DNA from: Eucalyptus grandis
Lineage: Eukaryota > Streptophyta > Magnoliopsida > Myrtales > Myrtaceae
Reading direction: 5' to 3'
NCBI RefSeq assembly: GCF_016545825.1
Contig: NC_052620.1
Span: 1,736,001-1,800,000, forward strand
Length of the DNA: 64,000 bases
In this document: in pieces, positions 45,140 through 57,233 of the stretch
How positions within the stretch are numbered: position 1 is the stretch's first letter
Layout: every line of letters starts with the position of its first letter
Program-made: the position numbers and the translations under genes
Notes under the pieces: generated by a model
The model's input: the letters and a program-made list of their open reading frames with translations, nothing else
The model's database searches: none
Told to the model about the DNA's origin: nothing

Positions 45140-47283
45140 TTGAGATGGAAAGAGAATTGATTCAAGAATGCTTGGGAACCCGAACAAGCTGGAAATCTCC
45201 CATTGACTGGACAATGCCTTCTAGCTTTTTCAAGTCTTCCTTTAGTTGTGCCACATCTTCACCCTTAGCATTTGCCTGAATCTGAAGAGAAAGGGCTTGA
45301 ATCTGATCACTCAAAGAGACTGAAGAAGCTTGACCCGCATTCTGCAGATTCTAAACTTTGCAACCCAGAGCATATATCTGTCCACGCATTTCCAAGAGAA
45401 CATCAAGAATTCTGCGAAAGTCTGCTGAATTTTCAGTCTGCGTACTGGCTTCTGCTCGATCTGATGGAGTGAAGGCAGATGATGGCAAATCAACATGTTC
45501 ATGCAGAATGGGCGATGAAACATCATGTCCCTCTTCAGGAAATTGAGAGGCATAGATATCTTCTGGATCTGCTGGAGAGCGACTGACTCACTAGTAGTAG
45601 AATATGAGGACAATCCTCTTTTCTCACGGTCTCCCCCTGTTTCCATGCCTTCAGGTGGAGAAGAGTGTTCTTCATGTTCTGTCTCCGCTTGATCTCCTCT
45701 TTCTTCTTCTTCTTCAATTCTTTCTTCCTCTTCATCTCCTTTTTCTACTTCTCTCTCCTCTGTTTGTCTTTCCTCTGCTTCCAAATTTTCTCTTTCTTCA
45801 GTCCTCTGTTCTGTCTCATATGTGTCCTTTTCTTTTCTCTCCATTGATTCTGGAACAGGACGACTCAAGTTCTTCAATGCCATAGCAGAAATGGTGATGT
45901 CATCCTCATCATCTTCATCCTCAACGATGAGAGCTCTTCTTTTCTTGGATGGAGCTACCATGGGCTCCTTTCATTTTCTCTTTGCAGCCGAAGAGACTTG
46001 ATGAGACTTAACAGGGGTTTCTCCTTAAATTTCTCCAACGCCTTGTTGAGTTCCTTCAGACGCATTTTAGAAACCATTTTCAGTCTCACCACCATTTGAT
46101 CGCACAATCGAACACAGAGAATTCGAGGAGGTTGAATATTCAAATGTCTGAATAACTTTGACACAAGAGCTGGATAAGGAAGTTGACCCTTGTCCTTTAC
46201 CACTGCCCTGTACATGTGGAACATAACAGTATGTGGAAGAGAAAACTTTTTCCCAGCATTGATGGCATACATCAGCTTTCCCTCTGAGTTTGAAACATCA
46301 GTTTTTGAAGTAAATTTTGGTCTGAGGCAATTAATCACAATCTTGTGAAGCATAATGTTGAATGCACTCATCCTTGAGTAGGAAACCTTTCCCTTTGTTC
46401 TTCTATTCTTAACAAGTTCCAACGTAGTACGAGCAATAGACACACTAATGGGTTGATATCTCCCCCTTTCAACCCCAATCACATCCGCCAACATATCTAC
46501 ATCCATCACATAGTCCTGATCTTGGACACTAAAAGAGAATTTATTCGCATCCAGGAAACTAAGATTCGAATAGAAATAAGCGGTGAGTTCAAAGATAGGC
46601 TTCGTAGAGTCACAACAAAACTGTTCAAGTTGAAGAAGACTGAATTTTTCCCTTAATTTAACATTCACAGCATCAAGGAAATCAAAATCTACACTTCTAG
46701 GGTTTATTACCCCACGCTTCAACAACTTCGAGTATAGATGCTTTTGTTCCTTCGATCGAAACAACTTTGTCATTTTTCCCCGAATTTTTGCTGCAACACC
46801 CATTCTCGGTTGAAACTGACTGTACAACTTGTCATCATCATTCCCATCTATCTGATTTAGCCCTCCAACACGAGGATTGATTGGGATATTTGCGAATGCC
46901 TCTTCCGCTGCCCCAACAGAGCAATTCCCAAGTGCTCCATTGTACGTAGAAAGAAGGTTTCATTTCTGTACCCTTTTTCTTTCAAAAATTCGTCAATGTA
47001 GTTCAACGGAGTTCCTCCCCTTTTTAAAGCACGATAAAGCTTATAGGTAAAAGAGGCTTATAGACTCTTACAGGTTCTGCATCTTCATAAATTTCTTCCT
47101 TTTCTTGTCGAACAACCTCCTGTTGTCTAGATGGAGAAGATGGACGCTGCTGAGAATGTTGTGGGCTCTGCTGCTGATTAGGAAACTCTTCTTCTTAGGT
47201 GAGATCGAAGTGCGTAGGTCCCTCACACATTTGTTGTGGTCCCCTGTTCGTGATCCTCGAAGACTTTCTTTGGGAAGACATTT
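45140..47283 (-). pseudogene. C2 env-like ORF (Sirevirus extra ORF)
   Basis: After RNase H the minus strand starts MSSQRKSSRITNRGPQQ near 47283, with a stop and shifts in the first part. It then runs open from 46827 to 45955 (VAAKIRGKMTKLFRS, VINPRSVDFDFLDAVN, FELTAYFYSNLSFLDA, MDVDMLADVIGVERGRYQ). This resembles the 'putative plant transposon protein' domain found in Sirevirus extra ORFs and related host copies. The next frame from 45961 (MVAPSKKRRALIVEDEDDED) is very acidic and Glu-rich. It shifts near 45560 into a heptad-like coiled coil ending MGDFQLVRVPKHS near 45170. I saw no signal peptide or clear membrane span, so an envelope role is unproven. Confidence 0.7.
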
Positions 47284-47759
47284 TTCACAGTCTTTGAGAG
47301 ATTCCAAGCTTGTTTTCCCAAGAAAGATGACAACTTTTCGAAGATTAAACAAGAGAAGAAGACAGAAACGGAAGATCGGTACTCCCTTAGGGTTTTTGTG
47401 AGTGAAACAAGAGAAATCGACAGTATATATAACAGTCAAAGAGAGGCATACGGAACGTCATAAAGAAAGTAAAAAGATGCCTTTTAAAAAAATAACTACC
47501 CTTTTCGAAAAACTAGATAATTTTTATTTCAAAAATAACTCCATTTTCGAAAAGGAAACGTTGCAATAATCACGTCAATTAAAGATAGCAATTGAGATAA
47601 CAATAATCAAACACGGTTGATGATCGTACCTTTTTGAGATAAGAATCGAGATACAAGAAAATAACTTACGAAAGAAAACTTTGATCGTCTGAGTCTAGGT
47701 GTCTCTAGACTTTAACTTCTTCAAATTTCAAGATGTTGAGTCTGGAACGGATGATTTCA

Positions 47760-50700
47760 AATTGATTTTTCTCCAAGGGCTTTGTAAATATATCCGCCAA
47801 TTGGTTCTTTGAGTCAACAAACTGAATCAAAACTTCTCCATTCTGAACACGATCTCTAATAAAGTGATGTCAGATCTCTATATGCTTTGCTCTTGAGTGA
47901 AGGATTGGATTCTTGGTGAGATTGATTGCACCGATGTTGTCACGTTAATCTCAAGTGCATGAATCTTCAATTCCAAAGTCTCTTAACTTTGTTTTATCCA
48001 CAGAATTTGTGAACAACAACTTCCAAGAGCTACATATTCCACTTATGCTGTAGAAAGAGCTACTGTACTTTGCTTCCTTGAAAACCAAGATACCGTATTG
48101 CTTCCAAGTAGTTGACAGGTACCCGATGTGCTCTTTCTATCAACTCTGCATTCGGCTAGGTTTGCGTCTGAATATCCGAGAAGAATAAAGTCTCCCTTTT
48201 TAGGATACTAAAGACCAATGCTTGAAGTTGATGCAATGTATTTGATAATACGCTTTGCGGCACACAGATGAGATTCCTTTGGGTTTGCTTGAAATCTAGC
48301 ACAAATGCAAACACTAAACAGAATGTCGGAGTCTAGAAGCGATAAGATAAAGAAGTGAACTAATGATACTCCCGTATAGCTTCTGGTCAACTTTCTTTCC
48401 TCCTTCATCTTTGTCTATCTTCAAAGAGCTTGACATTGGTATATCAGTCTTTTTGCAATTTTCCAGTCCAAACTTTTTGACAAGATCATTTGCATATTTT
48501 TCTTGATGAATAAAAGTTCCTTCCTTCAGTTGTTTCACTTGAAGCCCGAGAAAGAAGGTTAACTCACCCATCATGTTCATTTCAAATTCATACTGCATAG
48601 ACTTAGATAATTTCTTGCACAAGCTTTCATTAGAGGATCCAAAAATAATATCATCAACATATATTTGGACAAGCATAAAACTTTTGTTTTCTCTTTTGAT
48701 AAACAGAGTAGTGTCTACTTTACCTTTTACAAAGCCATTTTGAATTAAAAACTTACTCAGCCTGTCATACCAAGCTCGACGAGCTTGTTTTAAACCATAT
48801 AATGCATTTTTTAGTCTGAATACTGAGTCTGGTTTCCTTGGGTCTTCAAACCCAGGAGGTTATTCCACATAGACTTCCTCATGGATAAATCCATTCGGGA
48901 AATCACTTTTGATGTCCATTTGGAATAACCTAAAATTCTTATAACAAGCAAAAGCAAGTAATAATCGAATTGCTTCTAACCTTGCTACTGGTGCGTAAGT
49001 CTCATCATAGTCTATCCCTTCTTCTTGCGTATATCCCTTGGCCACGAGTCTTGCTTTGTTTCTTACAACTTTTCCTTTCTCGTTCATCTTGTTCCTGAAA
49101 ACCCATTTAGTTTCAATAATAGATTTACCTTTCAGTTTAGGAGTCAACTCCCAAACATCATTAATGCTGAATTGCCTGAGTTCTTCTTGCATAGCTTTAA
49201 TCCAGCTTTCATAAGATAAAGCCTCTTTTATGCTTTTGGGTTCTATTTTAGAAATAAGAGCCACAGCACTAGACACTTCGCGCCTTTTGGATCTTATGCG
49301 AATTCCTTCATTAATGTCGCTAATAATGAGATCTTTGGGATGACTGGACTTATGCTTCCAGTTGCTGGTTAATTTGCCAGATTGATGATCACTTTGTTCA
49401 TTTGAATCTTCAACAATCATTGGTTGTTGGTCTTTCGAAGTCTGAGTTGCTTCCTGAGATTTAGGCTTTGTAGAGTTTGGAGCAGATTCAGATTCTTCAA
49501 GATGAGTCTGAATGGATTCATTTTGCGTAGAATCTTGGAATTTGACATTCATTGATTCCTCCACAGATTGAGTCTTCTTGTTGTAGACTCTATACGCTTT
49601 GCTTGTGGATGAATATCCAAGGAAGATGCCTTCGTCTGGTTTTTCTTCAAACTGGCCAACTCGATCATTTGAATTTTTCAATATAAAGCATTTACATCCA
49701 AACACATGAAAATATGAAACAATAGGCTTCATTTCTTTGAATAACTCATAGGGTTTTTTTTTTTTTTCCAGAATTGGTCTTAGAAAACTCTATTAATAAT
49801 ATAACATGCTGTGGAAACTGCTTCAGCCCAAAAACGTGAAGGGATGTTGCTTTCAATTAAAAGAGTTCTAGCCATTTCTTGAAGCGACCTATTCTTTCTT
49901 TCCACAACTCCGTTTTGTTCTGGAGTATATGGAGAGGAGAACAAATGCTGAAAACCAGATTCATCACAAAACTTTGTAAAATCTTGATTTTCAAATTCAC
50001 CTCCATGGTTTGTTTTTATACTTGAAATGACATATCCTTTTTCATTTTGAACCTTTTTAGCAAAATTTTCAAAGTAAGAGGAGGTTTAAGACTTACTTGC
50101 CAGGAAATATACCCAGGTAAATCGTGAGTAGTCATCCACAATTACTAGGCAATATTTCTTACCTCCAATACTTTGAGTTCTGGTTGGTCCAAAGAGATCC
50201 ATATGCAGAAGTTGTAGTACACAATTAGTGGAAACTTGATTTATTGGTTTAAAAGAATTTCTTACTTGCTTTCCCAATATGCATGGTGTACATAGATCAG
50301 ACTTTTGGTATGATAAATTGGGTAAACCGCGAACAAGTTTCTTTGCTAATATTTTGGCTATTTGCTTCATATTGATGTGCCCAAGTTTTCTGTGCCATAA
50401 GTTCACTTCATCTTGAATTGAGATAAGACATTGTGATTCATCTGGTTTCACATCCAAGAGGTAGATATTTCCATATCTTCGACCCATGAATGACTGAGTA
50501 GAATCTTTACTGGTTCCTGAACATATTCCCTCTTGAAAGTTGATTTTGAAACCGGTATCACACAGCTGACTGATATTTAACAGATTGTAGTTGAGTCATT
50601 CCACTAAGGAAACATTGCTTATTGTGAGGTTTCCAATTTTTACAGTTCCAAATCCCACAATTCTTCCTTTGCTGTTTCCTCCAAATGAGATTTTTCTACC

Positions 50701-50830
50701 ATTTACTTGAACAAGCTTTACGAAACAATTTGAATCTCCTGTCATATGTCTTGAGCATCCACTATCCAGGTACCATTTTACCTTTTCTTGATAGTGACTC
50801 GCATTTAAAGAAGAAACTCAAACTTTCTTT
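47760..50830 (-). pseudogene. pol: C2 pol: protease, integrase, reverse transcriptase, RNase H
   Basis: Protease: WYLDSGCSRHMTG near 50735-50775. GAG-pre-integrase: LWHRKLGHINMKQIAKI, from about 50400. Integrase: LLHMDLFGPTRTQSIGGKK and CLVIVDDYSRFTWVYFL at about 50100-50220, with a decayed segment to about 49740. RT runs in one frame from 49732 to 48314 (ETKWVFRNKM, NKARLVAKGYTQ, DETYAPVARLEAIRLLLAFA, catalytic YVDDIIFGSS) with a single stop after EEVYVE, where a CAA has become TAA. RNase H at about 47760-48200 is shifted. It would make and integrate cDNA; it is inactive as it stands. Confidence 0.85.
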
Positions 50831-51303
50831 GGTACCCATACTTTCTTGGGTCCTTTGGTGTTAATATTATATGCGGTTTTTGCCCATACTTTCTTAACAG
50901 GTTTCTAAACCATAGGACATTCTTTTTCAAAATGATCTACACTATTACACTTTGAACATCTGAGAGCATTGCGGCCTACTGGTTTTACAAAGATCTTTTA
51001 AAATGATTTTTGTAAGCATCTCTTGTGAGTCTTTGTTTAATTCTTTCCTTTACTTTAGGAAAATCAATTAAGGGAATGGTTTCCGAGACATTCCCAAACC
51101 AGATTTGTTGAAATAAGGTCTTTGAACGAAAGAATTTTTTTTCAAGTTTCTCGAGATCCTATAGAAAATCTTTTAGAAATATTTGAGATATCATTTTTCA
51201 AGAATGTATTTTCTTTTGAAAGATTGTCTTCATTTTCTTTCAAGGTAGAAACATTTTTGTCTAAAACTTTGATTTTGTTCTTTCAAAACAATTTCTTGTT
51301 GTT

Positions 51304-52521
51304 TTAAAGCAGAATTTTCATTTTTAGTTCGTAAATCCTTTTAAGAGAAGTCTTAAGACTAAAACACAACTCATTAATGTATTTAGAAACTTTAATAGGG
51401 ATTTTAAAGTTACTCACCTCAAATTCATTGTCTGAATCTGATTCTGTCTCGGAGTTTATATCTGAATCCGATTGTGCCATCAAATATATATTGGCATAAT
51501 CATCATCACTTTCTTCATACTCTGTATCACTCCAAGTTTCTGCTTTAAGAGCCTTTCGATACTTTTCAGTTTTTCCTTTCTTTTTCCTCAGAAGAGGACA
51601 GTTGGGTCTGATGTGTCCATTTTTCTTGCATTCAAAGCAGACTACATCTTTGTTTGATTCATCATCCTCAACAGACTTAGTCTGTTGCTTTTGAAAACTT
51701 TGTTTCTTTGGATTGAATCTTCTTCCTTTTCTGTTCAGTTTTCTGAATCTTCTTATCACAAGAGCAAGCTCTTCGTCATCCATATCGTCTTCAAAATCTG
51801 TGACATCAGAATCATCATTAGATTTTAATGCAATGGATTTCTTACCTTTAGGATCTTCATCTTCGTTGATTCGCTCTATTTCATAAGACTGAAGAGTCTC
51901 AACCAATTCATCAACTAAAAGTGGCATGATTCTTTGTGTCTCCTTTATTGAGGTCTTTATGTGATTTCAATCCTTAGAGAGTCCACGCAGAAGCTTGTTT
52001 ACTTTCATGGGATCGAAATTGGTTGCCCTTGATTTTCAAGGCCATTCACGGTCTCGTAAACGACTAAACATGTCGGTGATAGATTCTCCAGATTTCATTT
52101 TGAATGCTTCATATTGACCGAGCAGAATGTTGATTCCGGTTTCTTTCACTCGACGCCCTTCATAAGTAATGTGTAATCTATCCCAGACTTCTTTGGCTGT
52201 AGAACAAGAAAATATTCTATTATATTCAGTAGGTGACAATGCACAATATAAAGAATAAATTGCTTTTGCATCAAGAGCTTGTCTCTTGATTATCTCTTCC
52301 CGAGTCATTTCACTAGACTCAACAGTATCTTTTACTCTTTCTGAGATAGGTGTTGTTTTAGGAATGATTCCTTTGTCAACAACATCCCATTCCAGAGGAT
52401 CCTTTGATCTTAGGAACGCCTTCATCTTGTTTTTCCATATGTTGTAATTCTTTCCATCAAAGTAAGGCGGTCTGGTATTGCTTTGCCCTTCTACCAACCC
52501 TGGAGCCAACATACTAGCCAT
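51304..52521 (-). pseudogene. gag: C2 gag
   Basis: MASMLAPGLVEGQSNTRPPY begins the capsid region. Then come KDPLEWDVVDKGI, SLYCALSPTEYNRIFS, KEVWDRLHITYEG, ETGINILLGQYEAFKMKSGE and SITDMFSRL. A shift and stop near 52036 break it. It resumes at about 51927 (MPLLVDELVETLQSYEIERI) with an acidic linker and the CCHC knuckle CFECKKNGHIRPNCP, then a predicted coiled coil (SLKTSLKRIYELK). A second knuckle, CSKCNSVDHFEKECP, lies near 50930-50975. Gag is larger than in Tnt1-type copia, as usual for Sireviruses. Confidence 0.85.
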
Positions 52522-52569
52522 GGATCTTTAACTCTGAAGTAAAACACTTCAAACAAAGTGAGTACACAA

Positions 52570-52581
52570 GCTCTTATACCA
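52570..52581 (-). other. C2 primer-binding site
   Basis: TGGTATAAGAGC lies two bases inside the LTR. It has one mismatch to the tRNA-iMet site TGGTATCAGAGC. Confidence 0.85.
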
Positions 52582-52583
52582 AT

Positions 52584-53506
52584 TGAGATAGCTAGTATAA
52601 GTACCTAGAAGGGAGTGAATAGGTGAAAAAAATAATTCTTCGGGATATAAGAGCAATGCGAAAGCGACAATAGAAATGAAGTTCTTCTTTGGTTAACAAG
52701 ATGAATTATGATAAAAGTAAAACAAAGAGTAGGGAAGAGAAAATTGAACACAAGGTTTATAGTGGTTCGGCTTATTCCAAGCCTACGTCCACTCTTCCGC
52801 ACTGACAGCCCACCGACTGGATTTCACTATGAACAAAAGAGATGTTACAGCAAGTCTCTTCCTTGATTCCACAGTATAGAAACTCTACTACACTTCCTCA
52901 AGGTCTCTCAAAGTATAAACTCTCTTTGGCGTACAAGATTTCGCTTAGTAAATGAATTAACTAAGAAAAAAGAGCTTTAGACTTTGGAATTCTTCTATCG
53001 CGCACTCTCTCGAACAACTGTAACATCTTCCTTTTATACTCCTTTATGCCATCATACCCGTTGGCACTTACCAAAGGAATTCCTCCAATCTATCTGTTGG
53101 ATGGAATCAATTAGGAAGATCATTCGAGCTATTAAAGGAACATGTCGATAGCCCATCAATTCTGCTCGCCCATACAATCAGGATCTTGGTTTCCATAAGT
53201 AGAACCTTCCAAGTATACTTCGTCAATCATCGGATCCTTAATCATAATTAAATAAATGATTCCGTTATATCATATCCAGCCAAGAGATCTTCTTCGGTTA
53301 ATAAGGTCAAATCCTTAATGAAACACCTAGTTCTGGATAACCCTTCTTTGATGGTCTAGAAACTGTCAATGAGAATAGACTTTGAATCTTGAGTCTGGTA
53401 GTCCGGAGGTCTTCAGACTTTGAATAGGAGAGTATGCAGATCTTCAGACTAGACTGATGGAAACGTTTTGTTAGCTTCAAAATATTATAGAAAGATTTCT
53501 CCAACA
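52584..53506 (-). repeat. C2 5' LTR
   Basis: 923 bp with the same ends as the 3' LTR. Its TATA box (TATAAAAGG) is at 53030-53038 on the minus strand. Confidence 0.92.
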
Positions 53507-53511
53507 CTCAC
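53507..53511. repeat. C2 target-site duplication (right; left copy 43871-43875)
   Basis: CTCAC abuts both outer LTR ends exactly. Confidence 0.9.
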
Positions 53512-54638
53512 AAGTTTGTACGTCATCTTGATTAGTGCTACATGGAAGATTTTGTTATTTTCCAGAGTACCATCTGTAGGAGCTACTTTTCAATTGCAAA
53601 AATGAAAACGGCCGTTCTAAGGTTCTTGTTTGCTCAATTCTAGTTTCTTGTCAAAGTCAGTTGTTCAAGCCTTCAAGGCATTCGCATGTCTCTCTTAATA
53701 TTAAAAAATTATTATTAAAGGATGAGACAGAACATGATCAATAATAAACTGGGAGTGGATAATTTGAGGGTATCCATTCAGAATCAGAACAAAGTGCTAT
53801 TAGCAATAATTTGTAGAAGGGGGTGGAGAAGCAATGATAAATATACGTTTTGTGTCTTCTTAGTCCAGTTTCTTCCTGTCACAACAACGCTACCATCATC
53901 AACAATCGCATAGCTCTTCAATCAAAGGGTACAATTTAAAATCATTCACTAATTAAAACTGAAACACTAATCATCTTAATTAGAAAATGAAGTAACGTAT
54001 GTGAAATGCACCCAGTAACTGAAAACATCTTAGCTAGCTGGAACTTGAAGGCTGTCCAACAAAAGTTTTGGCTTATGTTAAAAAAGCAAGGTCTTGTTAC
54101 TTGTCATGAGAAAAGAAATATGAGGACAAGAGTCATAAATTCTCTCATGCATGCATGCATACATGGATACACGCAATTCAAGAGGAAATTAGCATCAACT
54201 TGCCAGCAGTAGAGATATTTTAATATCAATATGTAGCTACCAATGGAACGAATGCATGTCTCATATATCTTTTGATCAAGATCCCTCAGGTCATGTATCA
54301 TATACTCCTCAAAAACTTCAAAGCAATGATTATCACCACATACTCGTGCTGTAATACAGATGAAAATCCCAAATAACTGTTGAACCGATATGGCTCTAAC
54401 AACATTAAAGCAAAAACAACAACTAATATGAGAAACTACATGTTGCTCGTTTTAGCATGTCCTATATTTGGTGCCTCAGAAGCTCATCTTTCATTAATCA
54501 GGTTTCACTCAAGACCTTCAAAAGTTTCAAGGAGTTTTGGCTTCTAGGTCATTCTCCTTCATAAACGCAGTGGCACGAAAGGATAAAAAAAGAATCCTAA
54601 ATTGTTGCCAAGGCCTCAGAAATCATAATAGAAAATTT
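53512..54638. other. Intergenic flank, nothing recognised
   Basis: AT-rich sequence continuous with 43516-43870 once C2 is removed. Short frames only; no TE ends or gene motifs were found. Confidence 0.5.
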
Positions 54639-55323
54639 GGGCGTGTTTGGTAACGTTTCTGTTCAAAAATTATTCTAGGGAACAGAAATAGAAAAAAGTG
54701 TTTCTGTTCCAGGGAACACTTTTTGACCAGAAAGATGCGTTTGGTAAATTTGTTCTGGGAATAAATAGAAACACGTTTGGTATATTTTATTCTTTTTTTG
54801 TTTCTTTTAATTTTTTAATATTTTTATTTTTATTTTCCTTTTTCCTTTATTTTTTATTTTTCTTCTTTCGGGGCTGAGCCTCGCCGGTGGTTGGGCGAGC
54901 TTGGCCTCGCCTTCAGCCAAGGCGAGGCCGAGCCTCGCCTGGGGGTCGGCGACGCTCGGCCTCGCCGGGGGGCCGGCGACGCTCCGGCGAGGTCGCCGAC
55001 CCTTGACGGCGTCGCTGGCCCTCGATGGCTGGTCGCCGACCATGGCTGAGGCCGACCGACCAAAGAAAAGAAGAAGAAAAAAAGAAGAAGAAGAAAAGAA
55101 GAAGAAGAAAAGAAGAAGAAAAGAAGAAAATGGAGAAGTGTTTTGAGCAAGAAACAAATTTTTTTTTTGTTTCTCATTTCTGTTCTTTTTGTGATTCGGG
55201 AATAAAAATCTGATTTTAAACAAAAACGCAAACAAACGCGTTTCTTTTCTTTTTTGTTCTCGGAACAAAAAAACAAATTTTATGTTCATAAACAAAAAAG
55301 AAAGAATGAAAACATGCAGGCCC
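54639..55323 (+). mobile_element. MITE-B (PIF/Harbinger-like, about 685 bp)
   Basis: It starts GGGCGTGTTTGGTAACG and ends CATGCAGGCCC, with TTT/TTA outside. The first 30 bp match the inverted right end of MITE-A ('gtttggtaac.tttctgtt'). The core at about 54872-55065 is about three-quarters G+C, with repeated GGCGAGGC and GCCGGCGA words, between an A/T-rich left arm and a GAAGAA-rich right arm. There is no transposase. Confidence 0.55.
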
Positions 55324-56269
55324 TTAGCTTCTTGTGCTTTTGTGACTATTCTACCGCACAACTTATGTAAACTCGTGTTTATCGTGATTTTTTCTTTTTC
55401 ATAACCACAGTTCGTGGGGGCGAAACAATATCACTGCCTAACCAGTCATCATCCATGGGCACAACTGATGTTCATATTACTCTCACGCTCCATGTCAATT
55501 TGGTTTTCACTTCTCCATAGTTATCAAAATTATCAAGTGTCAAAAGAACTAGACTGTCTGATTGGTGGCTTCTTCAAGTCTCACTGCATCTTCTTCAATC
55601 CTTTATGGTTTTGCCTCTTCAAGCGCCTCGTAGAACTTGGCAACAGAGTCCTATCCCAATTATTGGAGAATTGTCTCGAGGAAACTACCACACGCTGCAC
55701 GATCTTTATGATAGGTACATACTCCAGATCCACATTTGCTAGGCACCTCAAAAGCACTCGGAGTCCCCCTCTCTCTAGACTTCACCTAACTTCTTTCAAT
55801 AAATTGCCACCTACTCAAGGAAAGAAAGAAAGAAAAGCTACCTTCCATGGATTTGTTACTGATTTAGCAGCGTGTAACATCGATTATTGATGAATTCACT
55901 ACCAAGCATCCACAAACAAAAGTTACCAAGAAACACTAATTCAACGCCTCTCGAACAAATTCCACAACACGTTGTTCAAAGTTCCCACGCAATTGTAGCA
56001 CCAAGAAGCTGAATTCAAAGTCCAGGTCAAATATTACATAATACAATTGGGATGTGCTAGGTGTTACCTGATCTTCAGCAACCTGCATGAAGCCCAGAAC
56101 CTCAGCTACACATCCTTCAAGTCATCAATTTCCATGGCCTCGGTCGGCGTGGTAGTCCATCGCCTCTGCTCTCCAGTCTCCGTTGCCGTCGGTTCACTAG
56201 AGACTCTGTTTCAGGGAGACAAACTTCTTCTCTTCGTCGCCTTCGTCGTTGGTAGGTGGCGATCTTACA
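55324..56269. other. Region 3' of the TNL gene
   Basis: An open frame on the plus strand at 55414-55890 has no recognisable domain and is probably chance. On the minus strand the first 300 bp after the TNL stop are mixed-composition sequence that could be 3' UTR. Confidence 0.35.
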
Positions 56270-56863
56270 TCAATCAGAGCTCAGTGTTGTCAGATGGGAG
56301 ACGAGCTGTCGTGATGCTGAAATTGGCGTTGCTGGACAATCTTGCAAGTCGTTCTGTATATCTGTTTTGATCGTTCCATGCATAAGTGGACCCATGGCTT
56401 TTGAATATGTTAATTCATGACCAAACTCGTAGAGTAAAGCTGGATCTATTAGATCTTGAAGCTTAACTTTTAAGTCTTCCTCTAGTGGCTCACAAAGTAT
56501 TCGGAATCCACACTTTTCACGACTCCACCTCGATACTTTAACACTAAATTGTACATGACTCTCATAAATTTGAACAAAATCGACTGCTCCCAGCAATAGC
56601 TCAAATGGTATGACTGATGCAGCCAAGATAAGATTTGCATTGAGAGTCCATTCATGCTTAGGCAGCATTCGGCCATTAACTTCTAATTCTATGTAGTATG
56701 ATTGTGACCCATGATCCTGTTCATCAGTACTATGAACAGCACAGAGAACGAATCCAAGAAACTTGTGACACAAGTCCTTAGAAGCCCTAAAAGATACAAA
56801 ACCTTTTTCAATAGGAGGGACCCACTCTGGTAACTCTGCTCCAAGATAAGTAGCACAGTGACC
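56270..56863 (-). CDS. TNL exon 5: C-JID domain
   Basis: It starts GHCATYLGAELPEWVPPIEK after the acceptor ATAACAG and continues KFLGFVLCAVHSTDE, SYYIELEVNGRMLPKHEW and HVQFSVKVSRWSREKCGFRI. This is the post-LRR jelly-roll/Ig-like (C-JID) domain that contacts effectors in ROQ1 and RPP1. It ends at a stop at 56270. Confidence 0.85.
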   Translation of the reverse strand, partial: GHCATYLGAELPEWVPPIEKGFVSFRASKDLCHKFLGFVLCAVHSTDEQDHGSQSYYIELEVNGRMLPKHEWTLNANLILAASVIPFELLLGAVDFVQIYESHVQFSVKVSRWSREKCGFRILCEPLEEDLKVKLQDLIDPALLYEFGHELTYSKAMGPLMHGTIKTDIQNDLQDCPATPISASRQLVSHLTTLSSD

Positions 56864-57178
56864 CTGTTATAAGATAAACTGTTAGAAAGTACCTGAATAG
56901 AAGAATTCAATTTTGAGTTTAGTAAGAAATCCTAGCGAATTTCACTTCTAACTAGAGCTCTATAAATGAGTGGAGATACATTGATCCTTGCTTATAATAA
57001 TATACAATTCTCATGTGATAGAAATGATTCTTATAAAAGAACGGAAGCCACCTCCATCATATGCATGTACATGTAGAACCACTTTAGATTTATTTGCTTT
57101 TCTTAAGCTTCCTATCTATCGTTTTCTGCTGTTGCAATATACAAGCACATACTGAATCCAGCATACACTCCACATTAA

Positions 57179-57233
<55 letters not shown>

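Larger units (their letters stand above)
43876..53506 (-). mobile_element. C2: complete Sirevirus-type Ty1/copia retrotransposon
   Basis: Two 923 bp LTRs, TSD CTCAC (43871-43875 and 53507-53511), primer-binding site, gag, pol in copia order (protease, integrase, RT, RNase H), a long env-like ORF region after RNase H, and polypurine tracts. The extra ORF and the ACAAAAAGGGGGAGA tract are Sirevirus hallmarks. A partial hand comparison of the LTRs gave about 24 differences in the first 400 bp and fewer afterwards, so the insertion is old. Frameshifts and stops make it non-autonomous. Confidence 0.9.

Noticed and set aside
55414..55890. A 158-codon plus-strand frame beside the TNL as a gene
   Set aside because: No domain or splice context, and composition like the flanking non-coding DNA.
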